From CALCKU01 sp964571595 (GTDB lineage: Bacteria > Pseudomonadota > Alphaproteobacteria > Caulobacterales > Maricaulaceae): a stretch of DNA of 22,390 nucleotides. Location of the stretch: NCBI GenBank assembly GCA_964571595.1, contig CAZNCJ010000038.1, positions 1 to 22,390 of the forward strand, given 5' to 3'. Below are positions 7,469 to 15,420 of this stretch, one piece after another. Both the position numbers and the translations under genes were made by a program. A model generated the notes under the pieces. The model worked only from the letters and a program-made list of their open reading frames with translations, had not been told where the DNA came from and made no database searches. The first letter of the stretch is position 1, and each line of letters opens with the position of its first letter.

Positions 7469-8397
7469 GATAGCGCCTCCGCATACCAACTTGCGCGCCA
7501 GAGCTTTAGGGCCATAAGGCGTAATTTTATCGGGCTAAAGCTAAATTTCACCATAGCGCGTAAGAGAGGTCGCATAAGGGCCTGGCCGGGAATTGATTTC
7601 AGCTTTTTGGATATAATATAAAGTTTGAGTGTCTTGGCCATTTCGGGGTGCTTATTTGTAAAGCGCACATAATTTTCTGCGCTGTCCTTAAAACGACGCA
7701 GCAATATATCTGTGCCTTCAAGCCCGAGATGAAGGGCCGGAATATCGGCATGTACAAGTCTGTAGCTTTGGCTGACGCGGGCGGCCCATTCGCTGTCTTC
7801 CCATCCCCAACCTTTAAACTCTGGATCAAAGCTTTCTGCCTGCATGACAGATTTTTTGACACACAGATTTGATGTGGCGACATGTTGCGCGCCCGCCGAT
7901 TGGCGTTCTGATAAGGGCAGACAGTCAGAGACTTCTGATAAGGCGCGGTGCAGCTCTTGGTCTGGGGTTTCGGCCTTTTTAGGAACCGTAAAGCCGCCAA
8001 AAATTATATCCGCCATATCTGACTGGATGAGCGCGAGATAATCTGCCAGAAAACCATCAGTTTCAGGGCGCATATCTGCATCCAGAAACAAGACCCAATC
8101 AGCGCGCGCTTTGTTTTGCAAATGATTGCGCCCCGCCGAGCGTCCCATATTCTGGTCTGCAATGATTAAGGTGACTTCAGGAGTGGCAGAGTTTATCAAC
8201 CCTTCCAGCTTGCCGATAACTGCGGGGTCGTTCGTGCCGTCATCATAGAGCAGAATTTCAACCGCTTTGTTATCGCTCTGTTTTATCAAATCTCTTAATA
8301 GGCCCGACGGATCATCCTTATAAAAGGGGATTAAGACAGATAAGACTGGCTTTCCTGACGGGTTTTTAAAATTGCTTAAATGGCTATAGCTTGTCAT
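7465..8397 (-). CDS. Glycosyltransferase family 2 protein (holdfast HfsG-like)
   Basis: A 310-residue GT-A glycosyltransferase. N-terminal VLSVLIPFYKDDP (18-30), the nucleotide-binding loop YDDGTND (51-57), NMGRSAGRNHL (83-93), the DXD-type motif LFLDADMRP (103-111) and the acceptor-site motif FKGWGWEDSEWA (194-205) are all present. This last motif resembles the galactosyltransferase-C type. It probably acts on the cytoplasmic face, transferring a sugar to the undecaprenyl-linked chain. Caulobacter HfsG is an N-acetylglucosamine-type GT2 at the same operon position, between flippase and deacetylase. The start at 8397 is supported by GGAGG seven bases upstream and an ATGA overlap with the flippase stop. 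An upstream alternative at 8502 would overlap the flippase gene by over 100 bases and is rejected. Confidence 0.88.
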   Translation of the reverse strand: MTSYSHLSNFKNPSGKPVLSVLIPFYKDDPSGLLRDLIKQSDNKAVEILLYDDGTNDPAVIGKLEGLINSATPEVTLIIADQNMGRSAGRNHLQNKARADWVLFLDADMRPETDGFLADYLALIQSDMADIIFGGFTVPKKAETPDQELHRALSEVSDCLPLSERQSAGAQHVATSNLCVKKSVMQAESFDPEFKGWGWEDSEWAARVSQSYRLVHADIPALHLGLEGTDILLRRFKDSAENYVRFTNKHPEMAKTLKLYIISKKLKSIPGQALMRPLLRAMVKFSFSPIKLRLMALKLWRASWYAEALS

Positions 8398-9902
8398 TCC
8401 GAAGCCTCCACAATTTGCGTGGGCGTTGGATTTGCCGCTTCTACCGCCTCGTTTTGGGACTTGGAAAACTTTTGTAAAATATCTCCGATCAATGTCCGGC
8501 AATCTGCGATATTAAGCAGAAGGCTCAGAGCGCCGTAGACAATTCCGCCTATTACGGCTTTGATTATCAGCTCGAGAATATCAGGCATTGCGGGTGAAAG
8601 TGGTATAGCTCTCACAGCGAGCGCCATAAGCACGCAGGCAAAGATAATTTTACCCAATGTTTTAAAGGGCATGGGCAGGGGGTAATATCTCCGCCCAATC
8701 GCTAATGTCAGGATTAAACCCAGACCATAAGCAATCAATGTCGCATAAACAGCGCCGATCAGACCGTATTTAGGTATCCACATGAAATTTAAAGTCAGAT
8801 TGATAATAACGGGCGGCACAAGTGCCCAGACAAACATACCTGTTTTTTCTGAGAGCATAAAAGCCCGTTGGGCGTAATAGGAGATCATGCCGTTTAGAAC
8901 ACCCGCAAAGGCAATCCACGGCATAATTTTGACAGCTCCGGCTCTGACGGGTTCTCCTAATATGATACCCGCAGGCTCAGAGACGAGGGCAATACCTGTC
9001 GCGGCAGGCAGAGTAACCCATAAAAGTGCGCCGGCATAATCGGACATCATTTGTCTGGATTTTTCAAGACCGTCATGTTCCTGGGCGGTGATAATCATGG
9101 GCGTGATGGCCATGCCCAGCCAGATAAAGAGAATGTCCACACTGCGATTGGCCAGATTATAGCCGGCATTATATTGCCCCGCAGATTCCGCGCCCATAAA
9201 GCCCGAAATTAGATACATATCCGCTGAGCTGAGTGTATAAGATAGCAATAATGAGATACAGATCGGCATGCCGTAGACAAAGGCGTTTTTGACTTTATAT
9301 GGCGTAAATTGCCCGCCCTTCATATATTTCCACATGAAAGGGAGTTCGATAAACAGGATTAAAATATTGGCCAATATAACCCCGATAAAGGGGGCTTCGG
9401 CCCGCAGAGGTGTGCCGATTATCAATAAAATACCCAGTGAAAAAGCCAGCAAAGTATGGGTTGTGTATATCAAGCTATACCGTCTTATACGGTAACTCGC
9501 CTTATGAGTTTCAATACACATGTTAAACAGAACTTGTAAGCAAGTGGAGCTCAAGGCGAAGGCAAGTATGATCTTGAAATTATCGCTTATAGGTAAGAGA
9601 TATAGCGTGCCCAATATGAGCATTAACATGACAAAACCAAGTGCAATGGCTGTCAGATAAAGCGTCTTGAGAAAGCAATTTGAGTTGCCTTCAATTTCAG
9701 TGCGGGGCAGGAAGCGGGCAATCGCGGCTTCTATCCACGTAAAAGACCCCATATGCACAAATTGTATAGTGATGACGGCCAAGGCATAAACGCCAAATTC
9801 CGCGCCAGTTAGAAGGCGCGTTAAGATCATAATCGTGCCAAAACTGGCCAAAATATTGGCCAGATTTACAGGCAGATAAGCGAGTGCGGATTTACCCATC
9901 AT
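8394..9902 (-). CDS. Wzx-type oligosaccharide flippase (holdfast HfsF-like)
   Basis: A 502-residue polytopic membrane protein with about 14 hydrophobic helices, the usual number and length for the MATE/MOP-type polysaccharide transporters. The N-terminus (YLPVNLANILASFGTIMIL, then LLTGAEFGVYALA) is the typical first-helix/loop signature of Wzx proteins. The family flips undecaprenyl-diphosphate-linked repeat units across the inner membrane. The cytoplasmic C-terminal tail (KSQNEAVEAANPTPTQIVEASE) is short and acidic. The start at 9902 has GGAG ten bases upstream; the next Met is one codon later. It sits 43 bp after the hfsE-like gene and overlaps the downstream GT2 gene by ATGA, so it belongs to the same operon. 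Confidence 0.9.
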   Translation of the reverse strand: MMGKSALAYLPVNLANILASFGTIMILTRLLTGAEFGVYALAVITIQFVHMGSFTWIEAAIARFLPRTEIEGNSNCFLKTLYLTAIALGFVMLMLILGTLYLLPISDNFKIILAFALSSTCLQVLFNMCIETHKASYRIRRYSLIYTTHTLLAFSLGILLIIGTPLRAEAPFIGVILANILILFIELPFMWKYMKGGQFTPYKVKNAFVYGMPICISLLLSYTLSSADMYLISGFMGAESAGQYNAGYNLANRSVDILFIWLGMAITPMIITAQEHDGLEKSRQMMSDYAGALLWVTLPAATGIALVSEPAGIILGEPVRAGAVKIMPWIAFAGVLNGMISYYAQRAFMLSEKTGMFVWALVPPVIINLTLNFMWIPKYGLIGAVYATLIAYGLGLILTLAIGRRYYPLPMPFKTLGKIIFACVLMALAVRAIPLSPAMPDILELIIKAVIGGIVYGALSLLLNIADCRTLIGDILQKFSKSQNEAVEAANPTPTQIVEASE

Positions 9903-9945
9903 GGCCGGATGACTCCGGTTAAATTATGTCCAAATTTTGCTGGTG

Positions 9946-11556
9946 TCATCGGATGTTTTCAGAATCCCCTAACAGGCACGGCAATGTTTTGAGCATGATC
10001 ATAATGTCAAAGAGAACCGAGCTGCGTTCGATATATTCCACGTCATATTTCACGCGCACAGATACATCTTCAGCATTATGAAGCGGACCGCGTGAGCCAT
10101 TAATCTGGGCCCAACCCGTCATGCCTGGTTTGACCTTATGGCGATGGGCATATTCTTCGACCAATTTATAGCTTTCCACATCACCTGTACGCATCCCCAC
10201 AGCATGTGGACGCGGGCCGACAAGTGACATGTCACCACGCAAGACATTGATAAGCTGTGGGAGTTCGTCAATGCTGGTTTTGCGAATAAACCGGCCGAGC
10301 TTGGTGACACGGCTATCGCCTTTTGTGACCTGTTGAGCGGCTTTTTTATCTTCTGTTTCAACGCGCATAGAGCGGAATTTGTAAACATCGAAAACACGAT
10401 TGTTAAAACCGTGGCGAGGCTGGGTAAATAAGATCGGACCCGGGCTATCAAGTTTAATGAGTAGGGCAACAAGGGCCAGAACAGGCGCGCCGAGGATTAA
10501 GGCCGTTGCACTGACCACAATATCCAGTGTTCGTTTCATAACAATGGCGCTACCGCTTTTGGGTTTGCCATTGACTTCACGCATACCGATTTCAGCAATT
10601 TCGGTTAGTCTTTGCTGGACATGGTTGAGATTTTCAAAAGCATCGACAACAAAAGCAATCCGGTTAGGCAAAAGGCGTACCTGTTGAACAAATTCCTTTT
10701 TGCGGGCTTGCGCGGCAGAGGGCAGCGTTACGACGATACGGTCGACATAAGGCAGGTCTTCCCAATCTGTCAGCTCTTGGATTTTACCAACGACTGGAAC
10801 GCCGTGAATGTTCAGAGGCGCGCGTGAAATTCTGTCATCAAATATAGCTAGAATGTTCAAGTCACGCGTTTTCGCGTTTTCTTCGATTAATCTGCGTGCG
10901 CTTTCTGTGGCGCCCAGCATGACAATGGTTGGTGTGAGCGCACCGCGTTTGTGCATGCGTTTGGATTGTTGATAATAAAGCGAGTGTAGTAATACCAAAG
11001 CGAGGGTCGCCATAAGGCCAGCCTTGGCAAGGGCATCTGGTAAAAATGTCTCTGGACGTATAATTAAGGCAAAGGATAGCCAAATACCAAGAGCGGCAGC
11101 CGAAGCGCCTATAACTTTCTTGATATGGACGCTGTAACTTTCTGCCGCAGGGAATTGGTGGGCCTTAACAGAAAACAACATGGCAATAAAACTAATCGCG
11201 CCGATAAGACCAGCGGCAATAGGGGCGATAAATCCGCGATTGTTAATCCCGATATAGGCATTCCAAAGCCCGATAAAGATTAGGGCTGATACCCAGAAAA
11301 TATCGGACGCTCTTAGGACGAAGCGCATAGCGCTGACATTGGTTTGGCGTTTTGGGGCAGAAATATCGGCGAGTGTTTTGCGCTTTGCGCGCCTATCCAT
11401 TGCGGGTTTTGTCTGTGGATCACGAATATTATCTGCGAAAGCATTCTGATTTTGAATGCGCTTTTCTTCGGATCTGCGTTTAGGGGCGGATTGACCCGGT
11501 TTTTCCTGCTTATTCTCATAGGCGTCTTGGACATGACGCTTCGTCTTGTTTGACAT
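9946..11556 (-). CDS. Polyprenyl glycosylphosphotransferase, initiating sugar transferase (holdfast HfsE-like)
   Basis: A 536-residue initiating enzyme that transfers a sugar-1-phosphate to undecaprenyl phosphate. Layout: a basic, polar extension (1-78); four hydrophobic segments between about 82 and 195; a CoA-binding-like Rossmann region (TIVMLGATESARRLIEENA, 210-228); a re-entrant hydrophobic helix at about 343-368; and the catalytic bacterial sugar transferase domain with VYKFRSMR (391-398), SIDELPQL (428-435), GDMSLVGPRP (441-450) and KPGMTGWAQING (476-487). The Asp-Glu pair D430-E431 is the expected catalytic dyad. The start at 11556 has GGTGGG just upstream; the longer form from 11649 lacks a Shine-Dalgarno. 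It heads the five-gene operon. PssY/PssZ-type paralogues have the same fold, so the hfsE name rests on context. Confidence 0.9.
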   Translation of the reverse strand: MSNKTKRHVQDAYENKQEKPGQSAPKRRSEEKRIQNQNAFADNIRDPQTKPAMDRRAKRKTLADISAPKRQTNVSAMRFVLRASDIFWVSALIFIGLWNAYIGINNRGFIAPIAAGLIGAISFIAMLFSVKAHQFPAAESYSVHIKKVIGASAAALGIWLSFALIIRPETFLPDALAKAGLMATLALVLLHSLYYQQSKRMHKRGALTPTIVMLGATESARRLIEENAKTRDLNILAIFDDRISRAPLNIHGVPVVGKIQELTDWEDLPYVDRIVVTLPSAAQARKKEFVQQVRLLPNRIAFVVDAFENLNHVQQRLTEIAEIGMREVNGKPKSGSAIVMKRTLDIVVSATALILGAPVLALVALLIKLDSPGPILFTQPRHGFNNRVFDVYKFRSMRVETEDKKAAQQVTKGDSRVTKLGRFIRKTSIDELPQLINVLRGDMSLVGPRPHAVGMRTGDVESYKLVEEYAHRHKVKPGMTGWAQINGSRGPLHNAEDVSVRVKYDVEYIERSSVLFDIMIMLKTLPCLLGDSENIR

Positions 11557-11816
11557 TATTCCCACCTTCGTGATCGAGTTTTTCTCGTATTCGGAAGTAT
11601 TTCTAACGGAATTAAGCAAATATCTCGTAAACAAAGCCGCCTTTATCATGCGTGATTTTTGTTTCTGTTCGGCCTGTTGATCTATTCTGAAACAGATAAG
11701 GTCCCCATTAGGGTTAATGGAGTATGAAATGTATAATTTCGGCGCGTTACAGGGTTAAAATATATAAACTGGGATTTAATAAGGCTTTCTTAGCTTTCTT
11801 TGCTAATCTGGCAGAG
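11557..11816. promoter_or_regulatory. Divergent regulatory region between hfsE-like operon and lipoprotein gene
   Basis: This 260-bp gap must hold the promoter of the holdfast-type operon (leftward) and of the lipoprotein gene (rightward). It contains a perfect inverted repeat, CCATTA (11705-11710) / TAATGG (11715-11720), with a 4-base spacer, a plausible operator. TATATAAA near 11761-11768 could serve as a -10 region for the rightward gene. I found no TTAA-N7-TTAA CtrA site. Assignments are by eye. Confidence 0.45.
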
Positions 11817-12305
11817 ATGATTCGCAATTTTATAAAAATCACACTGCTTGCGGCTTTGCCGGTTTTAACGGCCTGTTCTACTGGGCCAAACCAGCGACAA
11901 GCCCCTTATGTGTTTACGCCCCAGCCCGGGCAGGGACGTTATGTTCAGCCGGAATATTTAAGGCCCATTCCTAATCCGACCATACAGCCTATTGATTTGT
12001 GCCGGGCGCAATTTTACCAGACCTTGCTTGGTCAGCATGAAGGCGGAATTTATTTCACAGGGCTTCCGGGCCATATTCGCGTTATTAAGCCCGCGGAAAC
12101 CGGATTGCTCGAAAATGAGTTTTTGCCAGATACTCTGCCTGATCCTCCCTTTATTGAGGTTAGGGATTATATTCCGGGACAAGTCTTATACACGCCGAGT
12201 ATTCGTACGGTTGCCAGTCTCGTTGAAGCAGGTCCGATCATCGAAGAGCGCATAACAATCGAACTTGATGATGAGGGTTATGTGGAAGAGGTGCGCTGCG
12301 GTTAA
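11817..12305 (+). CDS. Lipoprotein resembling peptidase inhibitor I78 family, with insertion
   Basis: A 162-residue predicted lipoprotein. The N-terminal signal MIRNFIKITLLAALPV is followed by lipobox LTAC, with lipidated Cys20 and Ser at +2, which favours outer-membrane sorting. After a Pro/Gln-rich linker, the C-terminal part follows the I78 inhibitor pattern: Cys62, LLGQ (70-73), GHIRVIKPAE (85-94), ITIELDDEGYVEEVRCG (146-162), ending in Cys161-Gly. The family core is normally compact; here about 50 residues separate the IRVIKP strand from the ITIELD strand. I78 proteins inhibit serine proteases, but whether this one does is unproven. The start at 11817 gives a clean lipoprotein signal; the longer form from 11724 would bury it behind a basic N-terminus. 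It is divergent from the hfsE-like operon and converges with the ABC-F gene. Confidence 0.65.
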   Translation: MIRNFIKITLLAALPVLTACSTGPNQRQAPYVFTPQPGQGRYVQPEYLRPIPNPTIQPIDLCRAQFYQTLLGQHEGGIYFTGLPGHIRVIKPAETGLLENEFLPDTLPDPPFIEVRDYIPGQVLYTPSIRTVASLVEAGPIIEERITIELDDEGYVEEVRCG

Positions 12306-12336
12306 ATTCTTATCTGCCTAGGTGGATATGGAGGCG

Positions 12337-14223
12337 CTATAGACCTTCTTCTTCTTTTGCAGCTTCATAGGCTTCCAAGGCGTTGAGGCCTTCATCTTCC
12401 AGATTTTCAATCAGTTGGGTCAAGCGGTTACGCTCTCGTCCCAGATTGACAGCGCGTTCCGGGTCTTTTGTAAATAGCTCCGTATCCCCGAGGGCCTTAT
12501 CAATATCGATAATGCTGATATGAGCAGCTTCAATACGTTGTTCTATGCGTTCATATTTTTGTTTTAGCGGCGCGATACGTTTACGGGCTTGAGCGGCAGA
12601 TTTACGGGCAAAATTCTTTTTCTTTTCAGGGGATGACTGGTTTTTCTTTTCTGGCTTGTGTTTTTCCAATTGAAGTTTGCGGTAATCTTCAAGTGAGCCT
12701 TCATAGGTATTTACGTGTCCCTTATCGACGAGCCAGAGACGATCAACAACGCTTTCAAGTAAGTTACGGTCATGAGAAATCACCAAAACGGCCCCGTCAT
12801 ATTCATTGAGGGATTTGATAAGTTCGGCGCGACTATCCATGTCCAGATGGTTGGCGGGTTCATCAAGCACGAGCAAATGCGGGGCGTGAAAGCTGATGAG
12901 TGAAAATAAGAGCCGTGCTTTTTCTCCTCCAGAGAGATCGCTCGCCTTTGTTTCTGCGTTTTTAATGCCAAGGCCAAAGCGGGCCAGTCGCGCGCGTCTC
13001 TGGGCTTCCGTGGCTTCTGGCATCAGTTCCCGGACATGATCATAGGCAGAATGTGTCGGGTTTAAACTATCAATCTGGTGTTGGGCAAAATAGCCTATAA
13101 CCAGTTTTTTATGGCGTTTGATAAATCCGTCTTGGGGCTCAAGCTCGCCCATAATCGCTTTGGCAAAGGTGGATTTACCTTCGCCGTTTTTCCCTAAAAG
13201 GCCAATACGGTCATCAGGATCAATACGCTGATCAAGCCCGCGTAAGACAGCTATGCCTTCCTCATATCCAAGTGTGACATCATCAAAGCGCACAATCGGT
13301 GGATTTAAGTGGCGCTCTGGGCTCGGCAGGTCAATGGGCGGGATAGGGTCATTGATTATGGTGGCGACGGGTTTCATCTTCTCAAGCCGTTTGACGCGGC
13401 TTTGCGCTTGTTTGGCCTTTGTGGCTTTGGCTTTAAAGCGCGTGACAAAGGCTTCCAGCCTGCGGCGCTCATCTTCTTGTTTGGCATTCATCGCCATGTT
13501 CAGACGATTTTGCTCGGCCAGACGCTTTTCAAAATTATCATAACCGCCGGGATAGGCGAATAATTTACCTTGGCGCAAATGGGCGATATGGGTCACCGCA
13601 TTATTTAAAAAATCCCGGTCATGGGAAATGATAAAGGCTGTGCCGCGATATGTACGGATATGGGCTTCAAGCCAGACAGCGCCCTCCACATCGAGATAGT
13701 TTGTCGGCTCGTCCAAGATCAGCAGATCAGGCTTGGCAAATAACATGGCCGCGAGGGCGACGCGCATGCGCCAACCGCCGGAAAAATCAGAACAGGGGCG
13801 CAGTTGATCTGTGCCTGAAAACCCCAGCCCTGATAGAATTGTCCCCGCGCGCGCTTCCGCCGTATAGGCATCTATATCAGAGAGGCGGGCATGTATCATG
13901 CCAATGCGTTCTGGATTAGTCGCCGTCTCAGATTCAGCCAGAAGGGCTGTACGTTCCTCATCGGCTTGCAGTACTGTTTCCAGCAGGCTTTGAGGCCCGG
14001 AAGGGACTTCTTGGTCCACCGCACCCAGTCGCATTTTCTTGCGCAAATTAATATCGCCGCCATCGGGAGATATTTCACCCTTGATCAATCTAAAGAGTGT
14101 GGATTTACCCGTTCCATTACGCCCTACTAGTCCGATTTTCATGCCTTCATTAATGGCTAATGTGGCCTGATCGAATAAAAGACGACCCTCTAAGCGATAT
14201 GTTAAATTGTTAATATGAAGCAT
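12337..14223 (-). CDS. ABC-F family ATPase (Uup/YheS-like)
   Basis: A 628-residue soluble protein with two ABC ATPase domains and no membrane segments. First domain: Walker A GRNGTGKS (34-41), signature DFSGGWRMRVALA, Walker B LLILDEPTNYLD. Second domain: Walker A GKNGEGKS, signature DLSGGEKARLLF, Walker B LLVLDEPANHLD. Between them lies the basic helical linker (P-site tRNA interaction motif region, many Lys/Arg). The C-terminus is a Lys/Glu-rich coiled coil. ABC-F proteins act on ribosomes, relieving stalling or tuning elongation. The start is taken at MLHINN, the usual beginning for the family; ATGs at 14238 and 14256 are alternatives, and none has a strong Shine-Dalgarno. It is divergent from ndk by 87 bp. 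Subfamily (YheS versus Uup) is uncertain; the long C-terminal coiled coil and length fit YheS somewhat better. Confidence 0.88.
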   Translation of the reverse strand: MLHINNLTYRLEGRLLFDQATLAINEGMKIGLVGRNGTGKSTLFRLIKGEISPDGGDINLRKKMRLGAVDQEVPSGPQSLLETVLQADEERTALLAESETATNPERIGMIHARLSDIDAYTAEARAGTILSGLGFSGTDQLRPCSDFSGGWRMRVALAAMLFAKPDLLILDEPTNYLDVEGAVWLEAHIRTYRGTAFIISHDRDFLNNAVTHIAHLRQGKLFAYPGGYDNFEKRLAEQNRLNMAMNAKQEDERRRLEAFVTRFKAKATKAKQAQSRVKRLEKMKPVATIINDPIPPIDLPSPERHLNPPIVRFDDVTLGYEEGIAVLRGLDQRIDPDDRIGLLGKNGEGKSTFAKAIMGELEPQDGFIKRHKKLVIGYFAQHQIDSLNPTHSAYDHVRELMPEATEAQRRARLARFGLGIKNAETKASDLSGGEKARLLFSLISFHAPHLLVLDEPANHLDMDSRAELIKSLNEYDGAVLVISHDRNLLESVVDRLWLVDKGHVNTYEGSLEDYRKLQLEKHKPEKKNQSSPEKKKNFARKSAAQARKRIAPLKQKYERIEQRIEAAHISIIDIDKALGDTELFTKDPERAVNLGRERNRLTQLIENLEDEGLNALEAYEAAKEEEGL

Positions 14224-14310
14224 GCGGGTGCTTATCATGGCTTCACAAGTCGTCAAGTGTCCGTTATAGGGCGGCCAAGATTTGATTTTTTGCCATTACA
14301 GGAGTTCACC

Positions 14311-14733
14311 ATGGCTACACAACGTACATTCTCAATTATTAAGCCCGATGCGACGAAACGAAATATTACCGGTAAGGTAAATGCCAAGATCGAAGAGGCG
14401 GGTCTGCGTATTATCGCCCAGAAGCGTCTACAGCTCACAGCGGAACAAGCCGGCGGATTTTACGCCGTTCACAAAGAGCGCCCTTTTTACAATGATCTTG
14501 TCGCATTCATGACGTCAGGGCCAGTTATTGTACAAGTGCTTGAAGGCGAGAACGCGATTGCAAAATACCGCGAAGTTATGGGTGCCACAAACCCGAAAGA
14601 AGCTGCGCCGGGAACTATTCGCGCGGAATTTGCCCAGAGCATTGATGCCAATACGGTTCACGGTTCTGATGCGCCAGAAACAGCGGCTGAGGAAATTCCG
14701 TTCTTCTTTAATGATGACGAAATCGTCGGCTAG
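14311..14733 (+). CDS. ndk: Nucleoside diphosphate kinase
   Basis: A 140-residue cytosolic enzyme that transfers the gamma-phosphate of ATP to nucleoside diphosphates through a phosphohistidine. FSIIKPDATKRN (7-18) is the N-terminal signature, and the active-site motif NTVHGSDAPETA contains the catalytic His117. Length is normal for the bacterial enzyme. The ATG at 14311 is preceded by AGGAG at six bases; the open frame extends upstream, but conservation begins here. It is monocistronic and followed 23 bp later by a strong intrinsic terminator. It is divergent from the ABC-F gene, an arrangement I recall from other alphaproteobacteria but have not checked. Confidence 0.97.
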   Translation: MATQRTFSIIKPDATKRNITGKVNAKIEEAGLRIIAQKRLQLTAEQAGGFYAVHKERPFYNDLVAFMTSGPVIVQVLEGENAIAKYREVMGATNPKEAAPGTIRAEFAQSIDANTVHGSDAPETAAEEIPFFFNDDEIVG

Positions 14734-14756
14734 TTTTAGCGCATTTAAGATTATGA

Positions 14757-14783
14757 GGTCGGGCTTTGGCTCGGCCTTTTTTT
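14757..14783 (+). terminator. Intrinsic terminator of ndk
   Basis: GGTCGGGC (14757-14764) pairs with GCTCGGCC (14769-14776), with two G-T wobbles, around the tetraloop TTTG. A run of seven T follows at 14777-14783. This is a classic rho-independent terminator, 23 bp after the ndk stop. It may also protect against read-through into purN, which converges from the right and ends at 14797. Confidence 0.88.
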
Positions 14784-14796
14784 ATGGCCGGAGCTT

Positions 14797-15420
14797 TTAT
14801 TTAAAAATTGTTATAAGATTGCTTGCGACTTTGGCGAGGGCTTTGGGATAAAGCGCCAATTCTAAGGGCAATAATCTGGCTGCGAGACTATCAGGATCAT
14901 CACCCGCTTGGATACGGATTTTGTCTTGCATAATCACTTCGCCGCCGTCCAGCTCCTCGCTCACCCAGTGTACGGAACATCCGTGATATTTATCACCTGC
15001 TGCTAAGGCGCGTGCATGCGTATTTAAGCCCTTATATTTCGGTAGTAGGGAGGGGTGGATATTGAGCATACGGTTTTGCCAGCGCGTGACCAGATAAGGC
15101 GATAATATACGCATAAATCCCGCGCAACATATGAGCTCGATTTGCGCGTAAATGAGGGCCTGATGCACAGCCCTTTCAAAACCCTTACGCGTGTCGAATG
15201 TCTTATAGTCAATGCAGATGGCTTTTATGCCGTGCTTGCTTGCGCGCTCCAGACCGGGTGCGTCTAGTCGGTTGGATATAACCAGTGAGATACGGGCCGG
15301 ATAATTAGGGTCCTCGGCGGCTTTGATGAGGGCTTCCATATTACTGCCGCGTCCTGAAATCAGGACGGCCGTATTGACCTTACCGTCTTTATACGGGCTT
15401 TGTGCGTCAGCTAGGGGCAT
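14797..15420 (-). CDS. purN: Phosphoribosylglycinamide formyltransferase
   Basis: A 207-residue enzyme of de novo purine synthesis, formylating GAR with 10-formyl-tetrahydrofolate. VLISGRGSNMEALI (19-32) is the phosphate-binding glycine loop. The catalytic triad is visible: Asn120 and His122 in MLNIHPSLLPKYKG, and Asp158 in SEELDGGEVI. Start choice: the ATG at 15420 shares one base with the purM stop (TAATG), typical of coupled purM-purN pairs. An upstream ATG at 15450 lies inside purM and is less likely. Cytoplasmic. It is the last gene of a two-gene purMN operon. Confidence 0.96.
   Translation of the reverse strand: MPLADAQSPYKDGKVNTAVLISGRGSNMEALIKAAEDPNYPARISLVISNRLDAPGLERASKHGIKAICIDYKTFDTRKGFERAVHQALIYAQIELICCAGFMRILSPYLVTRWQNRMLNIHPSLLPKYKGLNTHARALAAGDKYHGCSVHWVSEELDGGEVIMQDKIRIQAGDDPDSLAARLLPLELALYPKALAKVASNLITIFK

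Noticed and set aside
8398..8502. 35-residue N-terminal extension of the HfsG-like GT2
   Set aside because: It would overlap the flippase gene by over 100 bases; the ATGA overlap with GGAGG gives a far better start at 8397.
11557..11649. Longer N-terminus for the initiating transferase
   Set aside because: The upstream ATG lacks a ribosome binding site, while the ATG at 11556 has GGTGGG at a suitable distance.
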